DNA from: Microbulbifer sp. VAAF005
GTDB lineage: Bacteria; Pseudomonadota; Gammaproteobacteria; Pseudomonadales; Cellvibrionaceae
NCBI RefSeq assembly: GCF_030012985.1
Contig: NZ_CP120233.1
Span: 806,001-870,000 of the forward strand
Length of the DNA: 64,000 nt
Reading direction: 5' to 3'
How positions within the stretch are numbered: position 1 is the stretch's first letter; each line of letters starts with the position of its first letter. Made by a program: the position numbers and the translations under genes. The notes beneath the pieces were generated by a model. It was not told the origin of the DNA. It made no database searches and saw only the letters and a list, made by a program, of their open reading frames with translations. Of the stretch, positions 30,671 through 39,084 are shown one piece after another.

Positions 30671-31126
30671 ATGGAACTGCAGTCCAACAAGGTGGCCACC
30701 TATATTATTGGTGGGTTTACTCTGACCTGGCTGATAGTCAGCCTTAGTTTTGCCCTTGATGGTGGCTCTACCATCTCCTGGCTTGCCACCGCGCTGTGTA
30801 CACTTTTATCTATAGTCACCCTTTCCTTCAAGGCAACACATTACATCGATGGAGAATCAAAAAGCTATATCTCCAAGCGGCAAGCCCTATGGCACTGCTG
30901 GACGGAAACGCAATCTCTAGAAGCTTTTAAGGGAGTTAAAGTTATCCCTTACTCACCTCACAATACTAATCGTAAAAGTAACCTTTCCAGCTGGCAGGTT
31001 ATATTGGTTTTTCTCCATAGCAATAGGAGAGATTACATTCAGGCTCAGATCTTTCCCTCCAGGGAAGATGCGATGGCTTACGCACATCAACTTGCACTAT
31101 TTACCGCGCTCCCTCTACTCGACTAG
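30671..31126 (+). CDS. Hypothetical two-TM membrane protein
   Basis: A 151-residue protein with two hydrophobic spans close to the N-terminus (IIGGFTLTWLIVSLSFAL and a second near residue 45), then a soluble C-terminal half. I do not recognise the family. The start at 30671 has AGGAAG upstream; the open frame extends to 30614 without a site. A hairpin, GGTGGGA-N10-TCCCACC at 31148-31171, follows. It stands alone between aroG and the OsmC gene. Confidence 0.6.
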   Translation: MELQSNKVATYIIGGFTLTWLIVSLSFALDGGSTISWLATALCTLLSIVTLSFKATHYIDGESKSYISKRQALWHCWTETQSLEAFKGVKVIPYSPHNTNRKSNLSSWQVILVFLHSNRRDYIQAQIFPSREDAMAYAHQLALFTALPLLD

Positions 31127-31147
31127 CTCCCCTATTATCCGATAAGT

Positions 31148-31171
31148 GGTGGGACTACTTGCCATCCCACC
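31148..31171 (+). terminator. Hairpin after the two-TM protein gene
   Basis: GGTGGGA and TCCCACC pair around a 10-base loop, followed by TTACTCTAT, which is only moderately T-rich. Confidence 0.5.
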
Positions 31172-31275
31172 TTACTCTATACAGCTGATACAGTTATTTC
31201 CGAGCTTTAGCAGTATATCTGAATCTACACTATCCTACCTCTCAGTCAAATCAAACAAAAGCCAGGAGCTTCGAA

Positions 31276-31884
31276 ATGGACTCAATTCAGTGGGAAATGT
31301 CGAGCTCTACTATTGCTCGCAAATTAGATGAAGATGCCCACCAAGTCACTTTTTCTCCGCCTCACCTCGATAAAGTGAAGCAGGGCGAACTACTTAAATT
31401 TCACGCTCATATTAATGTCGAGCAAATGCCTGAGGGGCATCATCTAAAGAAAGCCACCATATTTTCCAATGTTCCTAATGGTGGAACCTGGGAACTGATC
31501 TGTGATGAAGGCACAGCAGTTGGCGGTAGAGGCAGTGCCCCGTCTCCAATTATGTACTTTTCTGCAGGTCTAGCCCTTTGCATGATGTCTCACATCGAAA
31601 TGCTAGCAAAACTCGCGGCAATTAATCTAAAGAATGTAAGGCTAGAACAGAAAACTGAATTCTCAACGACTTTAAACTTGGGGGGCATCAGACCTGAAAA
31701 TGTATTCGGTAAAGGTGACAAGGTAGAGATACACTTAATTATTGAAAGCGATGAGCCCGAAGAAAAACTGGTGGAATTTATGCATTGTTGCCGGCAAGCC
31801 TGCATGTCCCTTCAAACCGTTGCTAGCGCGACACCGGTCGATACCCAACTATTCATTAACAACAAAGCTATTGAATTTGATTAA
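31276..31884 (+). CDS. OsmC-family protein
   Basis: A 202-residue protein with an OsmC-like fold: RGSAPSPIMYFSAGLALCMMSHIE carries the first conserved Cys and CCRQACMSLQ the second. OsmC/Ohr proteins reduce organic hydroperoxides through a Cys pair; other family members act on thiols or modified sulfur compounds. Spacing and the extra cysteines (CC...C) differ from classical Ohr, so peroxidase activity is not certain. AGGAG lies 8 bases before the ATG. It is convergent with the channel gene to its right, across a shared terminator. Confidence 0.8.
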   Translation: MDSIQWEMSSSTIARKLDEDAHQVTFSPPHLDKVKQGELLKFHAHINVEQMPEGHHLKKATIFSNVPNGGTWELICDEGTAVGGRGSAPSPIMYFSAGLALCMMSHIEMLAKLAAINLKNVRLEQKTEFSTTLNLGGIRPENVFGKGDKVEIHLIIESDEPEEKLVEFMHCCRQACMSLQTVASATPVDTQLFINNKAIEFD

Positions 31885-31889
31885 ACCCA

Positions 31890-31920
31890 AGTATGGCCTC
31901 CCAATCTACGAGGCCATACT
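31890..31920. terminator. Bidirectional hairpin between osmC-like and channel genes
   Basis: Perfect 11-bp arms AGTATGGCCTC and GAGGCCATACT with a 9-base loop. It lies between convergent genes that end at 31884 and begin their stop at 31933. Moderate T content on both sides. Confidence 0.7.
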
Positions 31921-31932
31921 CTATTACCGCGC

Positions 31933-32646
31933 CTAATTGTCATCCATTTCCTCGAGCCTAGCTTTAGATAAGGCGGAAGCAACGAGCCCTGTGGGAATCG
32001 CAACCACTCCCAAACCGATCAAAAGAACAAAGAAAGTAAATACTCTTCCTCCGAGAGTAACTGGGTACATATCGCCATATCCTACTGTGGTCAAGGTTGT
32101 TACTGCCCACCACAAGCTATGAAAGATAGATTTAAATTGTTCTGGCTGGGCAGTATTCTCAAAATAATAGATACCCACCGCAGCCAAATAAAGTAAAATC
32201 AGTGCAGTCACACCAAACAGAACTAACTCCTCTTTGACCATACGAAATGCACGGCTAAATCTAGCCACAGCTTTACTATAACGCAATAGCTTAAGAACCC
32301 TAAAAACTTGAAATAACCGAACAACCCTAAGCGCCCTTAAGTCCAACCCCGAAGCAATATAAAATGGCAAGAATGCCAGAAGATCAATCAAACCATAAAA
32401 ACTAAATATAAAGTTCAACTTATTTTTTGCGACATATACTCGACCTAGATATTCCACAGTAAAAACTATCACCGAGAAAACCTCAAAGGCATGCAAAAAA
32501 CCCTTCTGACTTTGAGTTAAATCCGGGATAGTACTAATTGAAAATGAAACTAACGATGCGACTATCAAACACTGAATAAATATAGAGAAATACTTCCCTG
32601 ATTTGCTTTCATAATTGTCAATCAACCTTCTCGCACTCAACATCAC
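31933..32646 (-). CDS. Voltage-gated-type potassium channel
   Basis: A 237-residue six-TM channel of the Kv superfamily. Arginines at about every third position (LRALRVVRLFQVFRVLKLLR, residues 103-122) form the S4 voltage sensor. The pore signature TTVGYGD at 186-192 gives potassium selectivity. It is short for the family and lacks a C-terminal regulatory domain, so it probably works as a simple tetramer for membrane potential or osmotic control. The start at 32646 (MMLSARRL) is plausible; no strong site is visible. Confidence 0.9.
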   Translation of the reverse strand: MMLSARRLIDNYESKSGKYFSIFIQCLIVASLVSFSISTIPDLTQSQKGFLHAFEVFSVIVFTVEYLGRVYVAKNKLNFIFSFYGLIDLLAFLPFYIASGLDLRALRVVRLFQVFRVLKLLRYSKAVARFSRAFRMVKEELVLFGVTALILLYLAAVGIYYFENTAQPEQFKSIFHSLWWAVTTLTTVGYGDMYPVTLGGRVFTFFVLLIGLGVVAIPTGLVASALSKARLEEMDDN

Positions 32647-33095
32647 TCTTGGAGTCCCAGTTTAAATAGCTAAATATTTAAATCGCAGTATAACATGCAC
32701 CAATTAACAACCCACCACCCCACATTTATAGATACCAAATCAAGCCCCCTTAGTGTGACACATGTCAAAATCACTCATACTGAGCGTATTAACATCTCTA
32801 TAAACCACACCTACAAAGCCACCCTGGGACATAAACATATAAGCACCAATAAAGACGCTCACCGTCCAATTAGCACCCTACATCCAAACAAAAGCTCCCC
32901 CAATACAAAAAACTTCTATTTTAAATACATAACTATATGGAGCATCGCCTAACACACCGCCATTCAAAAATTATTCACTAATCAAGAATTTCATGACCTC
33001 GCAATGATGTGTAATTGACTCAATCTCAAACCCTTGAGAAACCGCCAAAAAAATGCGGTATTATGACAAACATAATTGAAAAGGAGTTTGAAGCC
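32647..33095. other. Gap with possible CRP-like box and promoter
   Basis: No gene is supported. TGTGA-CACATG-TCAAA at 32754-32769 is one mismatch from the CRP consensus TGTGA-N6-TCACA and also contains TGACA-CA-TGTCA. Nearer the gene, TTGAGA (33034-33039) and TATTAT (33059-33064), 19 bases apart, could be a promoter, with ACCGC-N9-GCGGT (33041-33059) lying between them. Confidence 0.35.
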
Positions 33096-33794
33096 ATGCC
33101 ATTACAAGATCAAATAAATTCACGTAACGCACTCAGGGCATTGAAAGCTGACCCTCAAACTGCCCTACAAAACTACCGATTACAGATCGGCCTCCAGCCA
33201 GGGCATCAAACGCAGCTGGCTCGAGTGCCATTTTCTCTAAACATGGGGAATATCAGTATCGGCCCCGGCGCAGCGAATAATGACAGCAGGATCTACATTC
33301 AGGCCCTCACCACTCCGACCCGCGGGCACAGCTCTGTCAATCGATATACAGCACTATTGCGGCCCAATACAGCAAATGCAGATTTTTGGGTAACTGAGCG
33401 CCAAACTGGCTGCAGCTTGATTATTCTTGACTGGGGTGGCGGCCAGCTATCTATGGGGCATTTGCAACCCCATCCATTTAATAGTTATAACCAGGTAAAT
33501 CAAGGAATCATTAATAATACTCCTCTCAGTGTATTTGCTAGCGCGCAGAGAAGCTATTTACGAACTGATGTCACCCAGCTGATCGATGCCTCTAAAATTG
33601 GCGGCTTGGACCCTAATCGTTATATTTTGATTCAATCAAACTTTGCGGCCATTAATCTGCAAAATAAAAACGTAATAGGTGTTAAGGAAACGGGCCAATG
33701 GAACTTTTATATGCAAACCAATGGTGTGAATAGAACTGTACAGCGGCTCGTATGGACCGACTGGAGTTCCTACCTACCCTATTTTGCCTACTAA
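33096..33794 (+). CDS. Putative CNF/CheD/BLF1-like deamidase-fold protein
   Basis: A 232-residue protein with no full-length family I recognise. In the middle, T100-x5-C106-x15-H122 (within VTERQTGCSLIILDWGGG and MGHLQPH) has the order and spacing of the CNF1/CheD/BLF1 papain-like deamidase fold (CheD T21, C27, H44; BLF1 T88, C94, H106). These enzymes deamidate protein glutamines and include bacterial toxins. That is inference from a motif; the rest of the sequence does not confirm it. I choose the ATG at 33096 because AGGAG sits 9 bases before it. No signal peptide is visible. A hairpin and a 50-codon membrane ORF follow. Confidence 0.6.
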   Translation: MPLQDQINSRNALRALKADPQTALQNYRLQIGLQPGHQTQLARVPFSLNMGNISIGPGAANNDSRIYIQALTTPTRGHSSVNRYTALLRPNTANADFWVTERQTGCSLIILDWGGGQLSMGHLQPHPFNSYNQVNQGIINNTPLSVFASAQRSYLRTDVTQLIDASKIGGLDPNRYILIQSNFAAINLQNKNVIGVKETGQWNFYMQTNGVNRTVQRLVWTDWSSYLPYFAY

Positions 33795-33812
33795 TAATCA
33801 GGTTTCTAAAAA

Positions 33813-33846
33813 GGCCAGATTGGTTGAATAGAGTATCAATCTGGCC
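33813..33846. terminator. Hairpin between the deamidase-like gene and the small ORF
   Basis: GGCCAGATTG and CAATCTGGCC pair perfectly around a 14-base loop, starting 18 bases after the gene stop. No T-run follows, so it may only partly separate the two genes. Confidence 0.5.
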
Positions 33847-33866
33847 AGCAGAAGGTCGCATATAGC

Positions 33867-34019
33867 ATGTACGGGAAAGGGTACCTGATTGGCATTGTTG
33901 CTGCACTTGTCTTATGGCTACTGCTTAGATATGTCGATAAGCGCTACTACCAAAAGAAAAGAGAATTAAAAAGAAAGAAGCTTCAGGAAATTCAAAAGAA
34001 AAAAAGAGATGATACGTAA
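33867..34019 (+). CDS. Small basic membrane protein (50 codons)
   Basis: A frame from the ATG at 33867 to TAA at 34019 encodes MYGKGYLIGIVAALVLWLLL, a single membrane span, followed by a strongly basic, coiled-coil-prone tail (KKRELKRKKLQEIQKKK). AGAAGG lies about 11 bases upstream. It could be an anchor, or an immunity or antitoxin-like partner for the deamidase-like protein just upstream; both ideas are speculative. Its composition is unlike random intergenic sequence. Confidence 0.5.
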   Translation: MYGKGYLIGIVAALVLWLLLRYVDKRYYQKKRELKRKKLQEIQKKKRDDT

Positions 34020-34038
34020 AACCCTGCCATATTTGCTT

Positions 34039-34959
34039 TTAAGGCTGGATTAAATCCCTCTGCAAGCCCTCAACCAATGCCTGCCAAACTACCTCTACCG
34101 CTTTACTTCTTATAGACCTTCCCAAGCACACCAGATGGATCGGTTGCAACTCAGGGCTTCTCCATTGCTGAAAGATAGATATCAACTTGCCCTCCGCTAA
34201 TTCCCTGCGCACCAGAAGAGGATCAATCATAACTATACCTTGGCCCATTGTAGCTAATTCAACTAATGTACGGCCATCATCGACCACCATCGCCGGATCA
34301 ATGGCAATGGTCTTTATTTCTTTACCTTCGTTAGAAAAGTGCCAGTGATCAATGGTTGTTGTTTGGTTACTAAACACTAAGCATTGATGCTGGCTTAAAT
34401 CATCTGGAGAATTAGGCTCCCCCCAACTCGCCAAATAATCCGGGCTGGCAAACCACCCCCAACGCTTTTCACCTATTTGGCGCGCTACCAATGAAGAGTC
34501 CGGCAAGTGCCCCGTGCGAATGGCAATATCAACGCCTTCATCCAGTAAGTTCACAACCCTATCGCTTAAGTTCACTTGAAAAGTAATTTTTGGAAAACGT
34601 TGCTTTAGTAATGGTATGGATGGCAATAAGTACCGCTGCCCCATTAAGGTAGAACAACTTATCTTAACTCTACCAACAGCTTCATCCTGGTGGGAGAGGA
34701 TCAGGTGTTCGGTATTGCTCATTAGCTGAGCCAAAGTCTCCGTTGCTTCCAACAAAGCAGCACCGGCATCCGTAAGGCGCAATTGCCGCGTACTTCTGTG
34801 CAATAGACGCTGATCAACAAACCCCTCCAGCTGTGCCAGCTTCTTGCTGACTGATGAGCGAGGTAAGCCCAGCTGATTAGCAGCCCCCTGAAAACTGCCT
34901 TGCTCAATGACCAACCGGAAGACGTACAAATGTCCCAAGTATTGATGTAGATGCTGCAT
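34039..34959 (-). CDS. LysR-family transcriptional regulator
   Basis: A 306-residue LysR regulator with the N-terminal winged helix (FQGAANQLGLPRSSVSKKLAQLE, residues about 20-42) and a C-terminal effector domain (VNLSDRVVNLLDEGVDIAIRTG), of the subgroup that resembles CrgA/DsdC-like regulators. It is divergent from the SDR gene with 140 bp between them, the usual arrangement for a regulator and its target. The effector is unknown. Confidence 0.88.
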   Translation of the reverse strand: MQHLHQYLGHLYVFRLVIEQGSFQGAANQLGLPRSSVSKKLAQLEGFVDQRLLHRSTRQLRLTDAGAALLEATETLAQLMSNTEHLILSHQDEAVGRVKISCSTLMGQRYLLPSIPLLKQRFPKITFQVNLSDRVVNLLDEGVDIAIRTGHLPDSSLVARQIGEKRWGWFASPDYLASWGEPNSPDDLSQHQCLVFSNQTTTIDHWHFSNEGKEIKTIAIDPAMVVDDGRTLVELATMGQGIVMIDPLLVRRELAEGKLISIFQQWRSPELQPIHLVCLGRSIRSKAVEVVWQALVEGLQRDLIQP

Positions 34960-35098
34960 TCTGCCTCATTGCTTCCAAATTAGAACCAAAGTGTTGCCCT
35001 AACGGTGCCTTATTGATACCAATCTAACAACATATCCTCCTAAGCCTAATCTTGGCAACTGCCATTCATTGCACCATTACAATCGCAAGAGAGGATCT

Positions 35099-35863
35099 AT
35101 GGGACACCAGCAGAGAACAAAAACCATCGCAATCACTGGTGGCACTGCCGGTATTGGACTCGCAACAGCTAAGCACTTTTTATCCGAGGGCTGGCAAGTC
35201 ATCATCACGGGCCGAAATGCTGAAAAACTGGAACAAACAGCCGAGGATATCGCGGGCCTCTTTGGGAGTAGCGGCCAGCTGACCTGCCACCTATGTGATA
35301 GTGGAAAACTCGACCAAATTGAGCAACTGGGAAAAAAATTACAAAACGATGAGGTTAAACTGGATGCCCTTATCTTGAATGCCGGTATTTTCAAGCCTGG
35401 GATATTTGAGGAAACCGATGAAGCCCTCTTCGATCACACTTTTGATATCAATGTGAAGGGACCTTTTTTCACGCTGCAAAAATTACTACCGGTGATGAAT
35501 AACCCCTCCAGCGTGGTTTTGCTTTCAAGTATTGCCGTAGAGAAAACCTTCTCGGGAACTTCCGCTTATAGCGCGAGTAAGTCTGCCATTGAAGGTTATG
35601 CCCAGGTCCTGAATGCGGAGTTAGCAGTGAGGGGAATTCGTATCAATAGCGTACGCCCCGGAATCACCCTGACCGAAATCCAGGAAAAAGCCGGCATGAG
35701 CCAATCAGACATTCAAAGTCTCTCAGAAAGTATGATGGTTACGCCACTGGGCCGTGCACTTGAGGTAGATGACATAGTGCCAGCAATCCACTACCTGGCC
35801 ACAGATCACTCAGTCGGTATGCGAAATGCACACCTGAAGGTTGATGGGGGCTACTGCCTCTAA
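35099..35863 (+). CDS. Short-chain dehydrogenase/reductase
   Basis: A 254-residue classical SDR: cofactor motif TGGTAGIG (13-20), NAG motif ILNAGIF, catalytic Ser143/144, Tyr157 and Lys161 (YSASK). It reduces or oxidises an alcohol or carbonyl with NAD(P). The ATG at 35099 follows GAGAGGATCT; the frame extends to 35069 without a site. Its divergent LysR neighbour probably controls it. Substrate unknown. Confidence 0.9.
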   Translation: MGHQQRTKTIAITGGTAGIGLATAKHFLSEGWQVIITGRNAEKLEQTAEDIAGLFGSSGQLTCHLCDSGKLDQIEQLGKKLQNDEVKLDALILNAGIFKPGIFEETDEALFDHTFDINVKGPFFTLQKLLPVMNNPSSVVLLSSIAVEKTFSGTSAYSASKSAIEGYAQVLNAELAVRGIRINSVRPGITLTEIQEKAGMSQSDIQSLSESMMVTPLGRALEVDDIVPAIHYLATDHSVGMRNAHLKVDGGYCL

Positions 35864-35974
35864 CCGGCCTGAAAGTGCGTAAGTGGGGGCCAAGCCCTCC
35901 ACTTGTGCGAATGAGTACCTTTTGCCGAAGCTTTCTTGTAGTTCAACCCGGCACACTTAAAAATGGGAAATAAG

Positions 35975-36331
35975 CTACGCAACGAGCCCCAATGCAGCGC
36001 GATTACAATATGTAGCTCGCACGATCTCGCGGACCTCTACAGAAACCATCTCCACATCGGGCACGGCTGCACATAGGGCCTTGGCTAGTAAATGAGCCAA
36101 GCTTTGTCGCTGCTCAATACTTCTACCTGAAAGCAGACTGCACTCCAGGTGTACAAACGGTGCTGGTTCAGGTCCAACCAAATAGTGCTTGACAGGTAAC
36201 AAACGAACTTTAATATCCCCCGGCTCAAAGAGTGCAGACTGATCTGCAGCGGCATGGATAGAAGTCAGTAAGCTATCAACATCTACCGACTCAAGTAGGT
36301 TAGAAGGACACTGGATAACACAGTGAGGCAT
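35975..36331 (-). CDS. 5-carboxymethyl-2-hydroxymuconate isomerase family protein
   Basis: A 118-residue tautomerase-superfamily protein matching CHMI (HpaF): N-terminal Pro after Met as catalytic base, DIKVRLLPVKHYLVG and SVEVREIVRATYCNR, both typical. In the homoprotocatechuate pathway it isomerises 5-carboxymethyl-2-hydroxymuconate. No other hpa genes are nearby, so its role here may differ. It lies 31 bp upstream of an NHL-repeat protein gene ending at 36363, possibly co-transcribed. Confidence 0.85.
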   Translation of the reverse strand: MPHCVIQCPSNLLESVDVDSLLTSIHAAADQSALFEPGDIKVRLLPVKHYLVGPEPAPFVHLECSLLSGRSIEQRQSLAHLLAKALCAAVPDVEMVSVEVREIVRATYCNRAALGLVA

Positions 36332-36362
36332 AAATACTCCCAGGTAAATTTTGAAAGAAAAG

Positions 36363-37304
36363 CTACATGACCGGAGCGGGTAGTGTATCCGCTGGCAGTA
36401 AGCGATTGATGCTCCAATTCAAGATATGGGACACCCAAAGTCCGTCGTCATCCACATAGATCCCATGTACGAAGCCAAATTGCTTCTGTCCCCGCCCAGG
36501 CTGGCCCTGATAGCGCATCTTGAGATCACCAGACAGGTCGTACTGTCGCACTTCCTCGGCCCGCGCATCTGTCATCCACAAAGCATCACCTTTGAGAAAC
36601 AGGACATAGGGGTAACCTATTCCTCTCCATTGAGTTAAATATTTACCCTTTGAATCAAAGATCTGTACCCTGCGGTTTTCACGATCGGCAATATATAACT
36701 GCCCCTCAGAATCAATCACAATGGAGTGAGGGAAATTAAACTCTCCAGGGGCCTCCCCCTGACCACCCCAGGTGGTTACCAAAAGGCCATTCTTATCCAG
36801 CTTTACGATGCGGCTGTTGCCTTTATCCACCACATAAATAAATCCATTTCTATCCACTGCAACATCTTGGGGCTGATCGAACAGCACCAAGTTGTAGTCG
36901 CGATCAAACCAGCCTTCACTGGCTGCACCTCGCTTCCCCAATACCATGGCTACTTCGCCATCAGGTGCAAATTTCAATACCAGGTGCGTGGCAGTATCGG
37001 TAGTCCAAATATTGCCCTTATGGTCTATACGAAGACCATGCGGATTTTCAAACAGTCCCGCGCCAATTTCGCGAACAAAACGCCGCTGTCCATCGAACTC
37101 CAACAGCGAATGAGACCCTCGATGAAACACAACAAAGTGGCCATTCTCCCTGCGGACCACCCCCGCAACCTCCCCAAAGTGCCAACCCACTGGCAACTTA
37201 AAATCACCCCCCTTGACGTGAAATGGCTGGCTGTTTGGCGGTGCCTCGGCCAGCGTAAAAGCGCTGGGAACCAAAATCAGGCATAGCAATACAATCACTC
37301 TCAT
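36363..37304 (-). CDS. Exported NHL-repeat beta-propeller protein
   Basis: A 313-residue protein with signal peptide (VIVLLCLILVPSAFTLAEA) and about six NHL repeats (FENPHGLRIDHKGNIWTTD, QPQDVAVDRNGFIYVVDKG, FNFPHSIVIDSEGQLYIAD, and others). The repeats form a beta-propeller related to peptidylglycine alpha-amidating lyase and other secreted binding proteins. No catalytic set is obvious. It precedes the CHMI-like gene on the same strand. Confidence 0.87.
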   Translation of the reverse strand: MRVIVLLCLILVPSAFTLAEAPPNSQPFHVKGGDFKLPVGWHFGEVAGVVRRENGHFVVFHRGSHSLLEFDGQRRFVREIGAGLFENPHGLRIDHKGNIWTTDTATHLVLKFAPDGEVAMVLGKRGAASEGWFDRDYNLVLFDQPQDVAVDRNGFIYVVDKGNSRIVKLDKNGLLVTTWGGQGEAPGEFNFPHSIVIDSEGQLYIADRENRRVQIFDSKGKYLTQWRGIGYPYVLFLKGDALWMTDARAEEVRQYDLSGDLKMRYQGQPGRGQKQFGFVHGIYVDDDGLWVSHILNWSINRLLPADTLPAPVM

Positions 37305-37421
37305 CAGAAACCCTTCTTAACTTATCGATCTGCCAAGATATTGTGACTTTTTCCTATAAATGCGTTAATAGCATAATTTTGATATTCACTTTTTCCTGCC
37401 AGGAAATTATTGGAGGTTCCT

Positions 37422-38318
37422 TTGGACCGCTTCCACTTAATTCAGGTGTTCACTACGGTGGCGCGATTGGGGTCATTTACCCGTGCCGCCCGGGAATTGG
37501 GGTCCACGGTGTCCGCTGTGAGCAAGGCCATCCAACAGCTTGAGCAGCGACTGGGTACTCGGCTAATTCACCGTACTACCCGATCCCAAAGCCTTACGGA
37601 TGCGGGGCGGGACTACCTGGAAACCACAGAGCGCGTCCTTAATGATCTTAGGGAAGTGGAAGAGCGCCTAACCAGCTCCAAGGGGCAGCCCTCTGGATTG
37701 TTGCGGATTACCGCCCCAACGGCTCTGGGGCAGTTCTGGCTGGCACCTAGGCTCCCGAAGTTTACAACTGAGCACCCAGATATCCGTTTGGATCTGATTC
37801 TGGATGATCAGCTTCGGGATCTTACCGGTGAAGGGTTTGACCTGGCATTGCGCTCCCAACCTGCGCAGCCCCAGTCAACGCTCTACTCTCATCAAATCGG
37901 CCGGCACGATCGGCTCCTGGTAGCATCTCCTGAGTACCTGGCAAGGATTAAGTCTTTTTCCTCCCCCGACCAACTCAATAAATTCCAACTACTGTGTTAC
38001 AAGTACAGCCGCGATCCACTTTCCTGGACTTTTCAAAAGGGGCAGGAATCGATCACGATTGCCCCCAAGCCCTACTTTTCCAGTAATAACTACTATTCCC
38101 TCTACCAAGCAGCCCTGTCTGGCGCCGGTATAGCTTGCCTTTACGATTATTTGGTAGAGCGGGATATGACGGCGGGTAACTTGGTTCAGGTTTTGCCGGA
38201 TTGGCAGCAATCAAGCAGGCCACTTTTTGCGGTGTATCAGCAGAGAAGGGCCGCCTCCGCCAAGCTGGATGCCTTTTGGAGGTTTCTGGAGGAATGTTTT
38301 GAGAACAACGCCTGCTGA
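37422..38318 (+). CDS. LysR-family transcriptional regulator (TTG start)
   Basis: A 298-residue LysR protein, with HTH GSFTRAARELGSTVSAVSKAIQQLE and an effector domain (LDLILDDQLRDLTGEGFDLAL). GGAGG at 37412-37416 lies five bases before the TTG at 37422, so the protein most likely begins MDRFHLIQVF; the frame also opens at 37410 with another TTG that overlaps the ribosome binding site. Its 3' end overlaps the convergent GNAT gene by about 108 bp. It lies divergent to the NHL protein gene and may control it. Confidence 0.87.
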   Translation: MDRFHLIQVFTTVARLGSFTRAARELGSTVSAVSKAIQQLEQRLGTRLIHRTTRSQSLTDAGRDYLETTERVLNDLREVEERLTSSKGQPSGLLRITAPTALGQFWLAPRLPKFTTEHPDIRLDLILDDQLRDLTGEGFDLALRSQPAQPQSTLYSHQIGRHDRLLVASPEYLARIKSFSSPDQLNKFQLLCYKYSRDPLSWTFQKGQESITIAPKPYFSSNNYYSLYQAALSGAGIACLYDYLVERDMTAGNLVQVLPDWQQSSRPLFAVYQQRRAASAKLDAFWRFLEECFENNAC

Positions 38319-38792
38319 CACCCATGTAGCATAGGCGTTTGTGTATTTAGTTGGCGCTGGGGGGCGAACCATCTCATTGGCAAGTACAGGGACCCCGCTG
38401 TAGGTAGTTTGCAGCTCCCTGGTCACCACAAAACCATATTTGCGATACAGGTTTTTCACCGGGTCGTTGGTTTTGGCAACCTGCAGGTGTACAGCGCCAC
38501 TGATTTCCCCTAACAGGTACTCCAGCAACTCCCGCCCTACCCCCTGACCTCTAAACGAAGGATGCACAAACAGTGCACGAATCTCATTCTTATATCGCGC
38601 GCCATAGCCAAGAACATCACCTTTTTCGTACACATAAATATCCGACTCCATCAGCTGGGCCAAACGTTTTTGATCTTTATCCAGCGGCAGCAGATTGAAA
38701 CTCCGGCTTTCAAACCGTAGCTCATCGAGTTTTGAACGGGCATATATATCCAGCACACTTGGATAGTCATTTTTATTGTATTTTCTAATCAT
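38211..38792 (-). CDS. GNAT-family N-acetyltransferase
   Basis: A 193-residue GNAT with the acetyl-CoA motif ALFVHPSFRGQGVGRELLEYLL (motif A) and NLYRKYGFVV (motif B). It transfers an acetyl group to an amine; substrate unknown. The fold should end near VLANEMVRP, so the final 45 or so residues, which overlap the convergent LysR gene, are an unusual tail and may not be functional. Start MIRKYNKNDY at 38792 is chosen over 38813 for fit to the family; neither has a clear site. Confidence 0.82.
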   Translation of the reverse strand: MIRKYNKNDYPSVLDIYARSKLDELRFESRSFNLLPLDKDQKRLAQLMESDIYVYEKGDVLGYGARYKNEIRALFVHPSFRGQGVGRELLEYLLGEISGAVHLQVAKTNDPVKNLYRKYGFVVTRELQTTYSGVPVLANEMVRPPAPTKYTNAYATWVSAGVVLKTFLQKPPKGIQLGGGGPSLLIHRKKWPA

Positions 38793-39084
38793 TTTGAGAG
38801 TGAATCTGTACAAAAGAAGGCAAGTTCAAATTTATCTTCCTGATTATCAATTGAAGTAAAGGGGACAACAAGGACTATTCGCTACTTATTCCGTGACGTA
38901 CATGAAACATTCGACTACTTAAACCAACTCCGAAACCCTATATTGGATACTCGTACAAGTGCGCTAATTAAGAATTGATGAATAATTCTTCCCGGAGCTC
39001 AAAGTATTACCACTGCTTTCTCTTTTATCTTCCTTCTTCTACCACTCATTCCAGCTATTTTTTCACTTCAACAATCAAGATTAT
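38793..39084. other. Gap between the GNAT and RND genes
   Basis: Nothing recognisable; no gene or clear hairpin. Confidence 0.4.

Noticed and set aside
32695..32952. Rightward 85-codon frame in the gap
   Set aside because: Low-complexity, no start site and no protein-like pattern.
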